In this document: positions 46,448-58,482 of the stretch, in pieces
Layout of the letters: each line of letters begins with the position of its first letter
How positions within the stretch are numbered: position 1 is the first letter of the stretch
Source of the DNA: Helicostylum pulchrum
Lineage: Eukaryota > Mucoromycota > Mucoromycetes > Mucorales > Mucoraceae
Direction of reading: 5' to 3'
Assembly: GCA_025677825.1 (NCBI GenBank)
Contig: JAIXMO010000088.1
Location: forward strand, 1-64,000
DNA length: 64,000 nucleotides
The notes under the pieces: generated by a model
Told to the model about the DNA's origin: nothing
Seen by the model: the letters and a program-made list of their open reading frames with translations, nothing else
Database searches by the model: none
Made by a program: the position numbers and the translations under genes

Positions 46448-47237
46448 ATGAATTTTGAAGATATTGTAGACATGGATTGGTTAAACTCACATACTATTGA
46501 TTCATTACCTTCTCCGCCTACAACACTGGTAGAAGATGATGAAATGATGTTACAATATCCTACAAATGAATTTGATTTTACTCCTCCCATTATGCCAACT
46601 ACGGAACAAATAAAGCAATTGATTGAACTTGCTAAAAGGCAGTTAGCTCTTCGAGAACAACTTGTTGATAATGTTGTCTTATCTGAACCTACTCCAGAGC
46701 CTGAATCTCCTCCACCATCTATCGTAAAATTAGAAGAATATACTACTGTATCACCTGAATCACTTCTTAAAACTGAACAAAGACGCGACTCTTTTGCTTC
46801 TATTGCTGAAGAAGGTCCAATGTCACTAGAAGCATATGCTGAAACAGATGGCATTGACATTAAAAAGTTGACATCAAAGGAAAGAAGACAATTACGAAAC
46901 AAAATATCTGCACGTAATTTTCGAGTTAGAAGAAAGGGTACGTGATTTATTTCATTATAAATATAAACATATTAACTGATAAGAATAAATTAAAATAGAA
47001 TATATCACTACTTTGGAGGGACAAGTTGATCAACATAAAAAAGCAAACGAACAGTTATTGCATAGATTAAATACTGTAGAAGATGAAAACAAACAATTAA
47101 AACTGCAAATTGATAATTTAAAACGTCAAAATACTTCACTCAAGTCATCCTCACTAAACAAAGACCTAAGCATTTTGGGTTCAACTCCAACTGATACTTA
47201 TCTTTCTCAAGATACTTCCATTCTTGTGGAATGTTAA
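46448..47237 (+). CDS. bZIP transcription factor
   Basis: Exons 46448-46937 and 46999-47237 give 242 residues. The N-terminal 140 residues are acidic and Pro/Ser-rich (SPPTTLVEDDEMML, EPTPEPESPPPS), fitting an activation region. The basic region is LTSKERRQLRNKISARNFRV followed by RRKEYITTL, with the Asn and Arg of the N-x7-R core. A leucine zipper continues as EGQVDQHKKANEQLLHRL, NTVEDENKQLKLQIDNL. The intron falls exactly at the join of basic region and zipper. The Phe in ARNFR recalls fungal Atf/Pap-type factors, but the exact subgroup is unclear. A CRE site lies upstream. It probably acts in the nucleus as a homo- or heterodimer. Confidence 0.92.
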
Positions 47238-47589
47238 AACCTTTGCAATCTTTTTTTTTTCCCACATATATTCCCCCTTCTCACTCACTCACACACAAAC
47301 TAGCACACACACACACAAGCTTTCTGGCACCCAAATTCCCCCTTATTTCGTAAAAAAAATCCACCCCCTTTATTTTTTTTTCTTTTCTTTATCCCCCTCG
47401 TCCTCTAACCACACACACACTTTCTATTCTTTACTTGTAAATAACATATATTCACTCTTCTCTATTTTATTTTTTTTCGCAGTAAAATAAAATAAAATAA
47501 AACTACATTCATGTCGAGTGTGGGATGATTTTTAGTGCCCGTCATCCAAGCAGATCAAATTGACTTTAAACCTTATTAAATTTAGAACA

Positions 47590-47652
47590 CATTATTCATG
47601 GGACATGCTTCAGACAAGTGTTTAGAACTACCATAATAACGACAATTTGTGT
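47590..47652 (-). pseudogene. Decayed copy of a zinc-knuckle exon
   Basis: This segment reads CRYYGSSKHLSEACPMN on the minus strand. It closely matches the last exon of the large gene whose 3' end lies about 1.1 kb away (CRYCGSSDHLSESCPMN). The second Cys of the knuckle has become Tyr (TGC to TAT), and the stop differs. The likeness fades just outside the exon, so it is a local, partial tail duplication. Confidence 0.65.
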
Positions 47653-47660
47653 ATAAATGC

Positions 47661-48748
47661 GACATAAAGACTTTTATTTTACATCCCCCCCCCCTTTCAC
47701 CTTCAAACGTCACAGACACAAAAATAATATACAGGCTACTTTTTTTGTTAGTTCCAAATGTCATTCACAAACATGTAGATGAGAGAGACCTGCTTTAATA
47801 CGAAGAGGACTTTTTTCACTCAGCAATATCTTTTGACTGCGATGCATTATATCGATCTGAAACGGGAAGGTGAAAGCTGATCCTGAATATAACCATGGCT
47901 CCAATGTTTAAAAACCACTTATCTGGTACACGTTGAAAGAGATATACAAATGACAGCGTTTATTAACTCGGGTATAGCGCGTTTAGACAATTTATTTATG
48001 CATTGTGTTTATTTACCTGCCACATTCGTTATTCTACGCCGAAGCCTCGTTATCTGATTCAAGTCACAATAGGGAGAGCTTTAATAAAAAAAAGGAAAAG
48101 TGCCATTTTTAAAACGCCCATTGTTACACCAAGCAACAGTTCCGAAGCGAGAGGTTCAAAGCACTAATTCCAGTGATTTACCCAATAGATCTTCGAATGC
48201 CAAAAAAAGTAAAAGTAGCATCTTTTAGCTCTAGTCCTTTTCTTTTCTTTTTCTTTTTCGGTATATTTTATATACATCTTTTTAAAAATATTAACTACAT
48301 CCTATAATAGTTCTGTTTTTAACGCGTTTATTTTCTTATGTCAAGGTAATACAAATAAATGCAATTCAATATTTTTACCCACCACCCAAAAAAAAAAGAA
48401 GAGTCGTTTTGTGGCGATAGCAGTGTTAAAGCGGAGGACAGAAAACGTTCTTGGGAAATTTACCCTTAAATAGAACACCACTAGCTAGAACGAATTACGG
48501 TTCGTTTTATCTCCTCATCAACAGCTGATTTGCAGTTTAACTAATTATTTAACTATCGTGACAGAAATTATAAGTTTTATGCTGTATCTTTTAGCAGTGA
48601 AATTTTTTTGTCTCGCTTGGATGAAATGATAACATTATACCTGCAACGTTACTTATTGTTGCTGCCGTACTTTATAAGCATTTAGCCTGAAAATGTTAGG
48701 CAAAGGAAAATTATTTTTTAAACTTTATTATGTACTGATAGTATTACA
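47661..48748. other. Intergenic DNA between exon copy and parent gene
   Basis: About 1.1 kb without a gene. A run ACCCTTAAATAGAAC near 48465-48480 resembles part of the dispersed repeat at 12.6 and 16.0 kb, and TTAGCAGTGAAATT near 48592 recalls another part. These are weak matches and may mark a very old copy. Confidence 0.35.
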
Positions 48749-51700
48749 TTAATTCATGGGACATGATTCAGACAAGTGGTCAGAACTACCGCAGTAACGA
48801 CAGTTTGTCTAATAAATAAGATATAAGTATACACGTCAAAATAATAATACAAGTTTTTTTTGTTTGTTTTACCTTGCACGCTGTGCTTTCATGTCCAGTT
48901 TCTCCACAGTTACCACATCGAATTACATTATTATTCTTCCATAATTTACGATTATAGTTATTATTTCTAGAGCCTTGTTGTTGATGCTGATTATTGGGTG
49001 GCGAAGTAGTTCTCATTTCTTCACGATACCCAGCAAACAAATCTTGGTTGCCAAATCCAGCAGTGACACGATCGCTCTTTTCCTCCATTTGCTTCAGACG
49101 AGCCTCTAACGACAAGACATATCTTCGGATCTCTTCCATTTCAGTCTGCTTACGGCTTTCAAACAACTTCAAGTTTTGAGCCTCTCGTTCACGAGCCAAC
49201 GACATAATTTCAGTATAACGAGTAGTCATCATTGCCATCTCTTGCTGCATAGAATAAACGGTTTGAAGTAGCGATCCGTTTTCACGATGTAAATTGTTAC
49301 ACATCATCACAAGCATATCAGGTTTCACATCAGCAAGGTTACTTGGAAGTGGGTTTTGCATTTGTATTTGAGGTGCCATGATAAAAGGACTTGTTGGTAT
49401 AGTAGGTGCCGATACTTCTGGTGCAGTTAATCCGGGAGGCTTACTAGATATGGTAGCTGTAGGTGCAACTACTTCTTGCTTTACAACAGCTGCAGGCGGT
49501 TCCTCTTCCTTTTCCCATGGCTTTTGTGCACTATCCCATCCAGGAGATGCTTTCTTTGTAGATGCATTCCAACTAGGTGTTTTGGTCTTGGCAGTTTCGT
49601 CAACCCATGTTGTTAATGGCTTTGGTTGACCCCATCCACCAAGTGAAGTCATTGAGTCCGGATTATTTACTGCTTCAGACGACCAGCCACCACCAGCTGT
49701 TGAGACTTTAGGCTTTTCAGCTGGCTTATTCCATCCAACATTGGAACTTTCAGTGGTATCGTTTAAAGGACCCCAGCTAGTTTTCGTCTCATTTTTGTTC
49801 AGTCCAGGTGGATCAGTAGTAGGTTTTTCGACTTCAGATCCCCAGCTTGCAGGAACAGCAGCGCTTGACTTTTCAGAATCAGACAGAGGACTCCAACCAG
49901 GAGGAGCAGTAACAGACTTTTCAGCAACAGCAGGTGTAGCATTCCATCCAGGAGGAGCAACAATAGACTTTTCGGGAACAGGTGTATTCCAACCAGGAGA
50001 AGCAGCAACAACAGACTTTTCAGCAACAGCAGACGTAGCGTTCCATCCAGAAGAAGGTGCGCTCACTTGCTCAGCAACAATAGGTGTAGCATTCCATCCA
50101 GGAGGCGGTGATACGACAGGTTTTTCAGTGACAGCAGCAACGTTTAAACCAGGAGGAGGAGCTACTTTCTTTTCAGCTATAGTTGTATTTAAACCAGAAG
50201 GAGGCTGTACTGACTTTTCAGATGCAGCAGGTGGACTATTCCATTCATTAGTCGTAGCAGCAGTAGAAGCAACAGGCGCTTGTTCAGATACAGCAGGAGA
50301 AGGTGCCCAACTATCACGATCAACAGTAGCAGTAGTAGACCAAGCACTTGAAGCAACTGAGAGAGCAGGAGAAAGGACGGCCTTCTTTGATGTAGATCCC
50401 CAACCACCCAACTCTACATCCTTCATAGAAGTATCCGAAGAAGCAGCAGTAGCAGCATTAGACCAAGTAGCTTCCGGTTTCTTTGCAACAATAGCAGACC
50501 ATCCAGTTTCCAAAGGTTGCGTCCAACTACTTGTTTCTTGTTCCTTTTCTACCTTCTTTTCAGTTTCTTCTAATTGAATTTGAACCTTAAAATCGTTCCA
50601 ATCTTGAACCTTACATTCGGTTTGAGGTTGTTCTTCGGCAACGGAGGCACGGATAGAATTCCAGTCTTGAACTTCGGGAGATGGGATCTTTTCCTCGACA
50701 GGTTGCTCGACAGGTTCCTCGATTACCTTGATTTCATCTACAGGCTTCTTTTCAACAACAGGTTCCTTCTTTCCAACAACAGACTCCTTCTTTTCAACAA
50801 CAGGCTCCTTCTTCTTGGGTGCAACAGTCTTCTTCTTCTTTTCAACCGGCTTAGGCTCTACCTTGGGCTCAATAACAGGTGCAGGTGCAGGAATCTTACT
50901 GCTCTTAACCTTGAGAGAAGGAAGATCAGATGCTAAAGGCTTTCTGTTATCAGGCTTTTTGTAATCAGGTGCAGAAAACTTCTTTGCTTCAGCAACATGT
51001 TTGCTTGCTTCAACAACAGGTTTTTTTACCACAACGGGTTTCTTCTCTTCTACAGACTTCTTTTCCTCAGCAACAGGTTTCTGGGCAACAGGCTTGACAG
51101 AAGAAACCGACTTGACAGGCTCCGGGGACTTGGGAAGCGATTTCACCGAGGCAGCCTTGACAACTTCTGGAGGAGTAACCTTTTTAGCAACTTCTACAGT
51201 CTTCTTGGTAGCAGTAGACACTTCCTTCTTAACAGGAGCTACCTCAGTCTTCTTGTTGACAGGTTCAGAAGGAGGAGTAACAGGAGCAGTTTTCTTAAAA
51301 GGTGAGTTCTTTACTGGTGCAGACAAGGTAGGAATGGGTTCCAATTGTTGAGTAGGAGTAGAAGAACCACTTGAAGATTTCTTCTTACTCTTCGACTTTT
51401 TCTTTGTCTCCTCATTAGTGACCTCCATACCCATTGACTTGAGTAAAGAATTTTGACGTTTCAAAGCCAAATTATCCCCTTGAATACGCATACCTTCCTT
51501 TAAAAACAGCTTACCGAGTACACCAGCCAATTCACGACGACCGGTTTGTACACCTTGTTCAAACTGATGTAAAAGAGCAGCTCTTTGCTTCCATAAATCT
51601 TTGTAAGCTTCCAAGAAACGTTTGACTTCGGTTTCAATTGTAAGAGCTTCTACCATTTCACCCTCCTGTAACAAGGGTTCCAAACAAACCAAAGCGAATT

Positions 51701-53189
51701 TACAAAACAGAGATTCAGCAAAGATATTTTCGGTTACCTCATAACGAAAAGTTTGACGAATTGAATAATACCCACTTTCTAACTTTTTGATCTTCTTTTT
51801 AAAATCTTTATTACTCAACTTTTCTAAACGACCACTGAGACTGGGACGTGCAGAATCCTTGTAAAGTTTAAATAAAGCTTCAATCTCTGCCAAATATCCC
51901 TCTGCTTTGGTATTCAAGGTATCTGTAATCCTCTTTTTAGCTAAATCCACTTCCTTGGTTGATTCCATCTTTTTCAAATAATCGCCGCCTAAAGACTTTA
52001 AGGTCTCATCAATCTTGATAGCATTTTCTGATCCTTTACTAGCCTCTCTTGCAGCCATACGCTCACCCAATTCATAAATTGTAGGTACGACCATCTTCCA
52101 AAGATCATTCGTCAAATCATAAATCTCGTCCAATATCTTGGGTACAAATTTTGACATAAATTCCTTAACACAGGCCTTGAGTGTTTCCAAATGCTGTTCA
52201 AACAATCCATCCACCTTTTTGATTTCCTCTTCAGTTGATTTTTTATTTTTGAATTGAGTTTGCTCATTAGTCCAAAAGTCTACAAACGAAACGTATTTTT
52301 GGTCGGCTACAAATGCATCGATTTGCTTTTGACAGCCCTTTCCCATTACTTGAGCTCGTCTTTGTTCCAATCCTTCCAGTTGTTGTAAAAACCTATTCAA
52401 AGGATGCCACGTGACTTCTAAAGCTAAACTTAATTCCTTTAAAGCTTGGTTGACAGCATTAGCCTCATGTTCGTTAAAAATAGCACGATCGACTTCAAGA
52501 TCAGCAGGGGTCTTTGCGGTTGGTCTAGAGTGATGACACGTAGGAGTAGTATGCGACAACAAAATATCGCCAGTCAAGTTTTTAAGTAAGTGAAAGCAAT
52601 CAGAAGGTAAACAAAGGGCTTGTCGTTCAATAATAAGGGGATCCAATAACTGTGAAGGATCTTTTGGATCGTCTACCAAAGGGATGGCATCGGGATAAGG
52701 GTTAAATTCGACAGGTTCGAAAGTATCTGGTAAACCAGTATATCCACTAGGTAATGTCATCCATAATTGGCAGCCTTGCAAGATTTGAGAAATAAGACTT
52801 TGTTCATTATCGGCATCGGCAGTTGACCAAGACGCAGTCAACTCTTCAAACTTCTTTCCAAGTAAAGAAGAACGTTCCTTTTTAATCATGTTTTCTTGGT
52901 TATGGTCATGTTCGTTAGTACAATCGCAATTGTTATGGTTGTGAGGAGAAGCGATATAGTTGATTTGGTATTTTCCAGCTGTTAATGTAGTGGTAGAAGG
53001 AGTTGGTCCGCCGTCTGGTATGATTTCTTCTTGTGTCTTTGCGCTCCAAACAAAGTGTTTCTTATAAATATACTGAGCCCATTCACGACAATAAAGGCTA
53101 CGCGTCTCAGTATCACAAGCTCGAAAACGGCCTAATTCCTTTGAGATAGCACTTTGTTCCACTCGTAAAACTTCAATCGGTGTTTCCAT
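48749..53189 (-). CDS. Large GW/WG-repeat protein with two zinc knuckles
   Basis: Exons 48873-53189 and 48749-48808 encode 1458 residues. Residues 1 to about 590 are a mostly helical region without a recognised domain. Then come Lys/Pro/Glu/Val-rich repeats (PVVEKK type, to about residue 830). A low-complexity region at about 840-1225 holds more than a dozen Gly-Trp or Trp-Gly sites in units such as PPGWNATPAVAEKS, SSGWNAT and LGGWGQP, plus other isolated Trp. Next are a coiled coil (LHRENGSLLQTVYSMQQEM...) and two CCHC knuckles, CGNCGETGHESTAC and CRYCGSSDHLSESC, the second on its own exon. GW/WG clusters are Argonaute hooks in GW182, Tas3 and NRPE1; CCHC knuckles bind RNA. A role as an RNA-silencing or mRNP scaffold is inferred. 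Its start lies 128 bp from a divergent gene. Confidence 0.85.
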
Positions 53190-53317
53190 TTTATCAGTAA
53201 AGAAATAAAAGCAAGAAAAAAATAAACAAGTCGTTTTTTTTTATTTTTTGAAAACTTTTTTTCATATCCAAGCATTTCTAAATTTGGAATACACTTTTTT
53301 TTTTTTTACCTCTCGAA
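53190..53317. promoter_or_regulatory. Shared divergent promoter
   Basis: 128 bp lie between the GW/WG gene and the coiled-coil gene, which point away from each other. The strip is T-rich with no clear TATA box. A common promoter is implied only by spacing. Confidence 0.35.
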
Positions 53318-55012
53318 ATGTATCAAAAGAGACGATCAAGTCAATTAATAGAAGAAGAAGACGAAGAAGACGAATGGGAAAGAGAAGTTTCTATATTGTA
53401 AGTAAAATAAGAAACGAAAGTTGATATACACTTGTTTATATTTTTAGTAGAAGTAATAGTAGTAGTAAACGCTCACAACCAAACTTATTTGCAAAACACG
53501 TCGAAACATTAGATGAACAATACAATGTATTAAGGTAAAAAAAAAGAAAAACAATATAAATGGGGTTGGTATTAATAATTGTATCCTAGCGATACGACAA
53601 CGAATTTAGAAGAACAGCTTAAATCATTAAAAAGTACTCTACTAGACCTTGAGAGTGAAGAAGAAGGATTAATACTAGAACAGCAACAATTAAAACAAGA
53701 GGTAAGTGAACACACATTATTAGAAAGAAATAAATTCCTTACATGATTCATTAGTTTATTCAAACCATAGAAAGTAAAGTATCGACTATAAAAGTAACAG
53801 AGGATAAAGAAACAATTGACGATTATATCAAAAGAGACAAAGTATTATGCAACAATTTACAATCACAACTAGACCGTTGGGAGCAACTGTTTGAATCAAG
53901 ATTGGATCAGGAAGCTTCAGCGGGGAAAAAGATTAAAAAGTTGGTGCATGAATACAGGTATACTGAATTTGATGTCATTGATTTGACAGCTCAAATAGAA
54001 GGTTATCAAGCACGTATTCGTTCATTGAATCACGAAACATTAAGGCTAAATGCTTTGCCTCAAATTCTACCTATACTAAAGTAAGTTTTATTATTGTTAT
54101 TGTTATTGTTATTCTCTTAATAAGGAGTAATTGACGCTGTAATTAAGATCGGAAACAGAGAATTATAAAGCCGAAATGCAAAAAACGACCAAACTACTTG
54201 AAAAACTGGAGCAAGAATCGATTAAACCATCACTAATTAAATTATCCGAATTAAAGATTGCAGCACCATTAATACAAGATCAATTTGAAAAGGCGGTTAA
54301 ATATGTGGAATTATTAAAACAGGACTTGGTTAAAATACTTGATGTGCTGGTAAAACAACGAGCGATTCAAACGTTTATTTCGTATATTGATCAAATCAAA
54401 AATGAAGCAATTCCTAATTCAGATGCACTAATAAGTATGGTTGCCACTATCAATTCTTTATCTTTGACAGATACAAAAGAAACGGACATCAGTACGGATG
54501 ATATTCAATCACAATTAACCGAAAAATTACTGGATGATTTTCTCGAATCGAAAGATTATACGCTATTTAATCGCGATATGACAATAGCCGATAAAATTCA
54601 TGCATTAAAAGCGTTTCAATTAAAATTACAAAACAGATGGTCAGAAGACTTCAATTCTTGTTTAGATGCTGTAACAGAACTGTAAAGTATTTAATCTTGA
54701 AAAAAGTATCTTTGATATATTAACTTTTTTTTGTGTAGTGATGGGCTAAGAATACGATTATCAGATACTTTATTTGTTCATTCGCATTCGACAGACGAAT
54801 TAGTCCTGACGCCTGAATCTTATACTACTTTACAAGCCGAACTTGAAACCCGTATAGATGAATTAACAGAAAGAATGTCCGTATTGCAGAATGAAATAGA
54901 AGACCCAGATCAAAATGCATTATTTAAAAAGCGTGTAAAGTTATTCTCTGCTTATTATACTGATCCCATTGAATTTCTTGATTTAATAGAAAAAGAAAAA
55001 GAGCACGAATAA
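53318..55012 (+). CDS. Coiled-coil protein, unknown function
   Basis: Six exons (53318-53397, 53448-53534, 53590-53701, 53755-54080, 54148-54681, 54739-55012) join in frame to 470 residues. After a very acidic start (QLIEEEDEEDEWEREV) there are several long coiled coils, for example LEEQLKSLKSTLLDLESEEE, LHE-type heptads around 110-230, and LETRIDELTERMSVLQNEIE near the end. The protein closes with FLDLIEKEKEHE. No enzymatic motif, signal or membrane segment is present. Such proteins are often spindle, kinetochore, tether or dynein-adaptor components, but I do not recognise a specific family. It converges on the fumarate reductase gene, with 78 bp between the stop codons. Confidence 0.82.
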
Positions 55013-55090
55013 ATAAAGTAATGCAAGTCATGAATATGGTTTATTTTACAAAGTATGATTTACTTTTTTGTTTTGTTTTTTTTTTCGTTG

Positions 55091-55844
55091 TTAAGATTGA
55101 GCGTAAAGAGCGGCTTGACGGCCTGCTGTTCTACCGAATACAACACACTCTAATAATGAATTACCAGCTAAACGATTATGACCGTGAACACCACCTGTTA
55201 CTTCACCTGCACCGTATAAACCACTAATCTCTGTTTTATCCTCTCTTAAAATAGCTGCGTCTGCATTAATAGAAAGACCACCCATTGTATAATGAACAAC
55301 TGGCGTAATCATTGCGACCCAATAGGTGGTAGGTTCAGCGGGTACCAAACGACCAGGGAAATTAGTCTTACCAAACTGATCAGGTTCCTTGTTTTCAAGG
55401 TGCTCATCGTAATCTTTTAATTCCTTTTCAAGTTCCTCTGTATCCACATCCAAAGTCTTGGCTAAATTTTTAACACCTTCTACCTGAGTAAAGAATCCTT
55501 TGGAAGCATAGAATCCCAAAGTACTCTTTCCAAATCCTTCTACTGCTTCCTCAGTCAATACCATATAAGCACCAGTATATTTTTCGGGTAAAGTCTTGCT
55601 CATTAAACTCTCAGCTCGACTATGAACAGATTCAGTTTGACGATAGACAGCAAAAGAAACGACATCACGAAGAGTAAGTTCATCAGTAAAACGTTTACCT
55701 TCACCATTTAAAAGAATACCACCATAAGCACGGAGAGCTTCAGGAGCCAAGAATTTAGTAGGTGCAGTAGGATTACTGGGATCAATGAAACCAGTAGGAT
55801 GGACTTGAACTTGGTCCTAAAATATAAAACTGATTAGAAAATAC

Positions 55845-55875
<31 letters not shown>

Positions 55876-56726
55876 GTTACCATATCCCGCATTTCAGCGC
55901 CGACGGATAACCCAAGACGAACGCCATCACCACTTGCCCAGGGACCATTTGTAGTAGCTGTATCAATCAACTGGGGAGCAAACTCACTTAAAAGAGAACT
56001 CTTGCCATCAGGTAAATATTTACCTGTCTGACCAGCAAACCCACCACTCGTTAATACAACAGCATTAGCATGAATATTTTCTTTCGTTTCTTCCTCCGTC
56101 TCTGGGTTCTTTTTTAAAACCTCAACACCAATCACTTTGATTTGATCAGTATCAGTGATCAAATTTAATACGCGAGTATTAGTCAATACTTCAATATTCT
56201 CGAAGGAGGTAAACTTTTTCTTGAGAGTATCAATTAACTTCCAGCCAACAGGTACAGGACGTCCATTTTGTGCGGGACAGCGATGGGTACGACCGTGAGA
56301 ATGACCACCACAACGCGAAACAGCAGTTAAATCTAAAGTAGGTTGGCCAGGCTCAACTTCACTTTGCTTTACTAACCAGTTAAGGGCAGGTCTACTTTCA
56401 TCTACCAACTTGATAACAAGATCTTCGCGGCAGATACCAGCACCGGATTTTAAAGTATCTTGAATGAAAGCATCGCGAGAATCATTGTTTAAAGGTTCGA
56501 TAGCATTAATACCCGAAGTGGCCTTCATAGAATTACCACCGATATTCTTTTCTTTTTCAATCAAGATAACCTTTATGTTTCCTTGGTCGTGTGCTTCAAT
56601 AGCAGCTGTAAGCCCAGCTAATCCACCACCTACAACAATCACTGTCTTTTGTTGACTCATACTAAAAAATCTGTTATAAATAAAATAAAGGATAAATACG
56701 AAAAGTAAATGATGTAATAACCTCAT
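55091..56726 (-). CDS. Soluble fumarate reductase (Osm1/Frd1-like)
   Basis: Exons 55881-56726 and 55091-55816 give 523 residues from the first ATG. The FAD-binding fold starts with TVIVVGGGLAGLTAAIEA. GGNSMKATSGIN, RCGGHSHGRTHR, the substrate-binding QVQVHPTGFI, HYTMGGLSINADA and the closing GAGEVTGGVHGHNRLAGNSL complete the fumarate reductase flavoprotein pattern. It reduces fumarate to succinate and re-oxidises flavins or NADH under low oxygen. The first 22 residues (MRLLHHLLFVFILYFIYNRF) are a hydrophobic, signal-like segment. A second ATG at 56659 (MSQQKTVIVVGG) would give a cytosolic form of 501 residues. The intron 55817-55880 holds a poly-A run of about 30 on the plus strand. Confidence 0.94.
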
Positions 56727-57026
56727 CTTTTAAAATAGAAAAGTGAAAAAACGAAACTTTGGGACTGGGTTCTTTTTTTTTCTTTTTTAAAGTTTGAATT
56801 GCTTTTTTAAGACATTTTATCATGGCATGATTTTTTTTACCTTACAAACAATATTTTAGTGTGAATAAAATTAGGCTTAAATAATTGTGTCGATAAATGT
56901 TTGGCTGTAAAGAGAAACATGATGAGTTGATTATTATTGTTTTTTAAAAAAAAGCAGTTTATTATATGTATTTTACGCGAAAACAAACCGCGTGATATAA
57001 AAACCATTTTATTATTATTTTTACCC

Positions 57027-58265
57027 TCACCAGGAGGATTCGTTCCACATGACCTTTTTATCTAAACCATCTGTCCAATCTTCACGTAAAATAGTCATAA
57101 TTTTATCCTTTTCTGCCCAGCGAGCTCTTAACCAATCACCCAACTCTTCTTCGCCCGATGGTAAATCCTTGATAGCAAATCGTCTACAATGCACATGGAA
57201 ATCATATTCAGGCCATAACGAACGTACATGAATACGTACCATACTAGGAGCTTGAGTAAAGGACTTTTTATGTTGGCGGTGTCTATAAGCAATTGTAAAA
57301 TCGTATACATAATTAACGTGAGAATCTCTAAATTCATTCACACATGAAACAAATCCTTTGGTTCTAGGCAACAAAACGTTATCCATCACAGGGTATCCCC
57401 TTTGTCTAGAAAAATTTTGAGCTTCGTAAAGCTTTTTTAGTGTAACACGAGATCCTTCGACGTAGTTGATAATCCAAGCAGGTGTCTCTAATCTCTTCAT
57501 AGAACTGAATGTAGCATGAATTCTCTTTTGATCCTCGGTCCAATTACGACGGACGTAAATAAATCCTGCCAACTATATGCACTTTATAAGAAAAAAAAAA
57601 GGGTAATCAACGTTTAATAAAAAAATCTAACTTACCCACATACCCCAACCAAAGAAGGGTAACTATACCAATATATTAGTAATCGCGTATTTATATATTT
57701 CTCAGTTCCTCCTTACATATTTGACCGAATCCTTGACAAAGTACTAAAAAAAACGATCAGCAAAAAAAAAAAAAAAACTTTTAATTTTGTCTCGGTGGGC
57801 AAACTACTTACTTTACAGTTATCAAGCATACCTCTTCTAGTAGCGAGGGCGTTAATCAAGTAAATATCAATCGAGGATTGGTGGTTACATACCACAAGTG
57901 CATTTTCTTTTTGAGGTATTTTATCTCCAGAAAAAGTAATATGTGCTTTTTTACGACGCTTTTATAAAAAAAAAATGAATGACAAAAAAAAATTGTTTAG
58001 TTAATGATCTTACCTCAAATACGTATTGCATGATTCTCCAGACTGTACCGACAAGTTTCGAGTTAATTCTAACCATTAAGCGTTCAGAGAATGGTCTCAA
58101 TACAAATGAAGAGATTTGAATCATATTCAAAGTGCCTGCCATACTGAAAATAAAAACTGTCAAACAAAAATAGGATTATCAATCTTATTTTCTTTACCCA
58201 AAGAGTGTTACACTGTAGAAAACGGCGTTGACCGTATCGGATACTCCACGGATAACGATGCTCAT
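57027..58265 (-). CDS. PlsC-type 1-acylglycerol-phosphate acyltransferase
   Basis: Six exons (58198-58265, 58014-58143, 57812-57958, 57717-57743, 57636-57662, 57027-57572) join in frame to 314 residues. Two consecutive exons are only 27 nt each (YFVKDSVKY and LPFFGWGMW). The catalytic motif is NHQSSID at residues 91-97, with His92 and Asp97. The middle motif is the FFGWGMW segment, and EGSR at 172-175 binds the glycerol phosphate, followed by LLPRTKGF. This is the lysophosphatidic acid/lysocardiolipin acyltransferase pattern (LCLAT1/AGPAT3-5 group). It would add the second acyl chain in phospholipid synthesis or remodelling at the ER or mitochondrial membrane. One hydrophobic N-terminal segment is present. 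The exact acceptor is not determined. Confidence 0.9.
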
Positions 58266-58482
58266 AATTATATATAAAAAGAAAAAAAGAAAACAAGTAG
58301 TTTTTTGACAAGGGCCGAAACAATGCGCGAGGGATTAAATAAGAAATTAAAAAAAACAGTTTAAATATAGCAACAAATTGTCCGAGTTTTTTTTTTTGAC
58401 ATTTTTAATTATTAAGAAAAAAATATATAGTAAAAAGATGTAATATTAAAATTATGTAGTATGTATAAATAGTTATAAGAAA

